Below are positions 62,829 to 64,000 of a stretch of DNA of 64,000 nucleotides, piece after piece. Position numbers and translations under genes: made by a program. Below the pieces are notes generated by a model. That model saw only the letters and a program-made list of their open reading frames with translations. It had not been told where the DNA came from and ran no database searches. The stretch's first letter is position 1. The number at the start of each line of letters is the position of its first letter. The DNA comes from Roseiconus nitratireducens (GTDB lineage: Bacteria; Planctomycetota; Planctomycetia; Pirellulales; Pirellulaceae): assembly GCF_008629675.1 (NCBI RefSeq), contig NZ_VWOX01000011.1, positions 186,001 through 250,000 on the forward strand, given 5' to 3'.

Positions 62829-63664
62829 AATGCATCGGATCGGTTTGCCCGGCGACGCGTTCGGTCGTGCGCCAGTCGATTGACACGGGTCTGATCGGTT
62901 CGGCACGGTATTCGGACCAGACAGAATCGACCAACCGTGATGCGATTGCCGAATTGCAACACCCACTCTCGCCACCGATCCTGCCGCGGCTTCATCTGAC
63001 GGATCATCAAACGGCCGGTCGGGGTCGTTTGGGCAACCGCTGGCAAAGTGCACCGATGGCCCTGACCCTGACGCTGACCACGAAGGTCGATCCGGCGAAT
63101 CCCGCCAGCGGGATCCTGTCCCTGGCTGTCGGTGTCGCCGTCGCGCGGGCCATCGAATTCGTGTGTGCCCCGTGCCGCATCGCACTGAAATGGCCCAATG
63201 ACCTGTGCAGCGGCTGGCTGGTCGATCCGGCGGGCCGGGAGCGACACTTTCAAAAACTGGGCGGCATCTTGATTGAGAGCACCGCCCCACGCCGCGACGT
63301 GGCGGTGATCGGAATCGGTTTGAATTTGGAACACGTGCCGAGTCTTCGCGACGGCTCCGCGACACCCCCGGGGTCGCTGTCGGGGCTGACCGGACGCCCG
63401 GTTCATCGTCCCGAACTTCTGGCGGCCGTGCTGGAGTCGCTGTCACAAGCCGTCGAGGAGCTGTTCGACGATCCGGGGCCGCTGATGACGGAATACCGAT
63501 CACGATGTTTGCTGATCGGTTCGACGGTCACGCTTCGCCAGAACGCCACGGTGGTGCAAGGACGATGCACCGGAATCAGCGACGACGGTGCGTTGGAGAT
63601 TCTTTGTGACGGACGGCGGAGAACCTTTCGCAGCGGTGAAGTCAGCCAGGTCCGGCCCGGCTGA
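62813..63664 (+). CDS. birA: Biotin--protein ligase
   Basis: The 283-residue enzyme makes biotinyl-AMP and transfers biotin to carrier lysines of acetyl-CoA carboxylase. Motifs: DQTESTNRDAIAEL, the ATP-binding loop QTAGRGRLGNRW, and the biotin-site phrase IALKWPNDL, then GGILIE and VIGIGLNL. The N-terminal DNA-binding domain of E. coli BirA is absent, so this is a monofunctional ligase. The start overlaps the preceding small gene by 16 bp. Confidence 0.92.
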   Translation: MDTVLECIGSVCPATRSVVRQSIDTGLIGSARYSDQTESTNRDAIAELQHPLSPPILPRLHLTDHQTAGRGRLGNRWQSAPMALTLTLTTKVDPANPASGILSLAVGVAVARAIEFVCAPCRIALKWPNDLCSGWLVDPAGRERHFQKLGGILIESTAPRRDVAVIGIGLNLEHVPSLRDGSATPPGSLSGLTGRPVHRPELLAAVLESLSQAVEELFDDPGPLMTEYRSRCLLIGSTVTLRQNATVVQGRCTGISDDGALEILCDGRRRTFRSGEVSQVRPG

Positions 63665-63729
63665 GCCCAGATGCCGGCAACCGCTCGATCACGGATCGAC
63701 CCTTGCGCGGCTCAACCCTGGCACGCGGG

Positions 63730-64000
63730 TCAGCTCTGGCAACTTGGACACCAATACAGTTTGCGCGATGCCACCTCGATCGTCTCAATGGGATGCCCGC
63801 AGACGGGACAGTTCGATTTCCCATACACACGGAATCGGTCGCGGCCCTCCAGGCTGGCCAGCGGAACACCGGCCTCTTTGGAACTGACCGTGATGATCTT
63901 TCCGTACCGCAGTCCGGTGCGCATCATCTTACCCAGAGCCTTCCACATCCGGTCGAATGCGGGCCGATCCAGCTGGTCGCCGGGCGTGCGGGGATCCCAC
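63730..64000 (-). CDS. Fpg/Nei-type DNA glycosylase, C-terminus only
   Basis: The frame is open to the right edge, so the N-terminus with the catalytic Pro-Glu is outside the window. The visible ~90 residues contain the C-terminal zinc finger CPVCGHPIETIEVASRKLYW then CPSCQ (C-x2-C and C-x2-C) with the Arg of the DNA-contact loop. The PxxxFDRMW segment before it is the family's helix-two-turn-helix end. It converges on birA. Whether it is MutM or Nei cannot be decided from this end alone. Confidence 0.85.
   Translation of the reverse strand, partial: WDPRTPGDQLDRPAFDRMWKALGKMMRTGLRYGKIITVSSKEAGVPLASLEGRDRFRVYGKSNCPVCGHPIETIEVASRKLYWCPSCQS

Noticed and set aside
1..64000. CRISPR arrays, tRNA or rRNA genes, prophage
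   Set aside because: No regularly spaced identical repeats, no tRNA cloverleaf-like sequence and no phage structural gene was seen on either strand.

Overview
The window is GC-rich bacterial chromosome from a planctomycete, most likely a Rhodopirellula-like member of the Pirellulaceae. The evidence is its gene families: an adjacent DUF1800/DUF1501 pair, a DUF1559 prepilin-like protein, a Cys-type sulfatase, a giant secreted protein with a LETRRMLA-type N-terminus and dockerin-like C-terminus, a PEP-CTERM protein, PqqD/M50/HlyD fusions, small membrane proteins starting MSLNPYDPP, and families of short dispersed palindromic repeats between genes. I saw no rRNA, tRNA, CRISPR array, phage or intact insertion sequence. 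Species placement is inference.

Layout. 1-2939 (minus): two HEAT-like proteins, the first cut by the window edge. 3083-5619 (plus): two overlapping PLP-dependent trans-sulfuration genes, ended by a perfect 24-bp inverted repeat. 5728-14303: a divergent cluster, with a coiled-coil protein and a small tail-anchored protein to the left, and a TelA-like protein, an 88-residue helical protein and a 1320-residue FtsK/EccC-like membrane ATPase to the right, followed by a HIT protein. 14315-22366 (minus): nicotinamidase, a membrane-anchored MutS-like ATPase, a polytopic membrane protein, a DMT transporter, a secreted CxxC protein, a LURP-one-like protein and a DUF3467 protein. 22654-28117 (minus): GAF-HlyD, HlyD and PqqD-M50-HlyD proteins in a row. 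28420-29575 (plus): a small hypothetical protein and a DinB-like protein. 29715-34801 (minus): a YhaN/YhaO-type SMC-like ATPase and phosphoesterase pair. 35278-37744 (minus): sulfatase and EF-hand protein. 38113-40543 (plus): LpxB and a membrane protein. 40737-48296 (minus): PEP-CTERM protein, small membrane protein and the 1968-residue surface protein. 48549-55062: small membrane protein, DnaE2, CvpA-like protein, DUF1559 protein and a small lipoprotein. 55063-56071 is gene-free and repeat-rich. 56072-58674: DUF2585 protein, KDG kinase and a mannonate-oxidoreductase-like SDR. 58988-62459: DUF1800 and DUF1501. 62649-64000: a small membrane protein, biotin-protein ligase and the C-terminus of an Fpg/Nei glycosylase.

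The best candidate for an undescribed system is the divergent cluster at 5.7-14.0 kb. Its ATPase has two membrane helices and three tandem RecA-like modules, as in type VII secretion EccC/EssC, but only the middle module keeps a P-loop. It sits with a small helical protein, a TelA-like protein and two divergently transcribed coiled-coil/membrane partners, around a short tandem repeat in the shared promoter region. Second-tier candidates are the PqqD/M50/HlyD operon, the YhaO homologue with an eroded metal site, and three families of dispersed palindromic repeats.

Most long antisense reading frames are shadows of high-GC genes and are left out.
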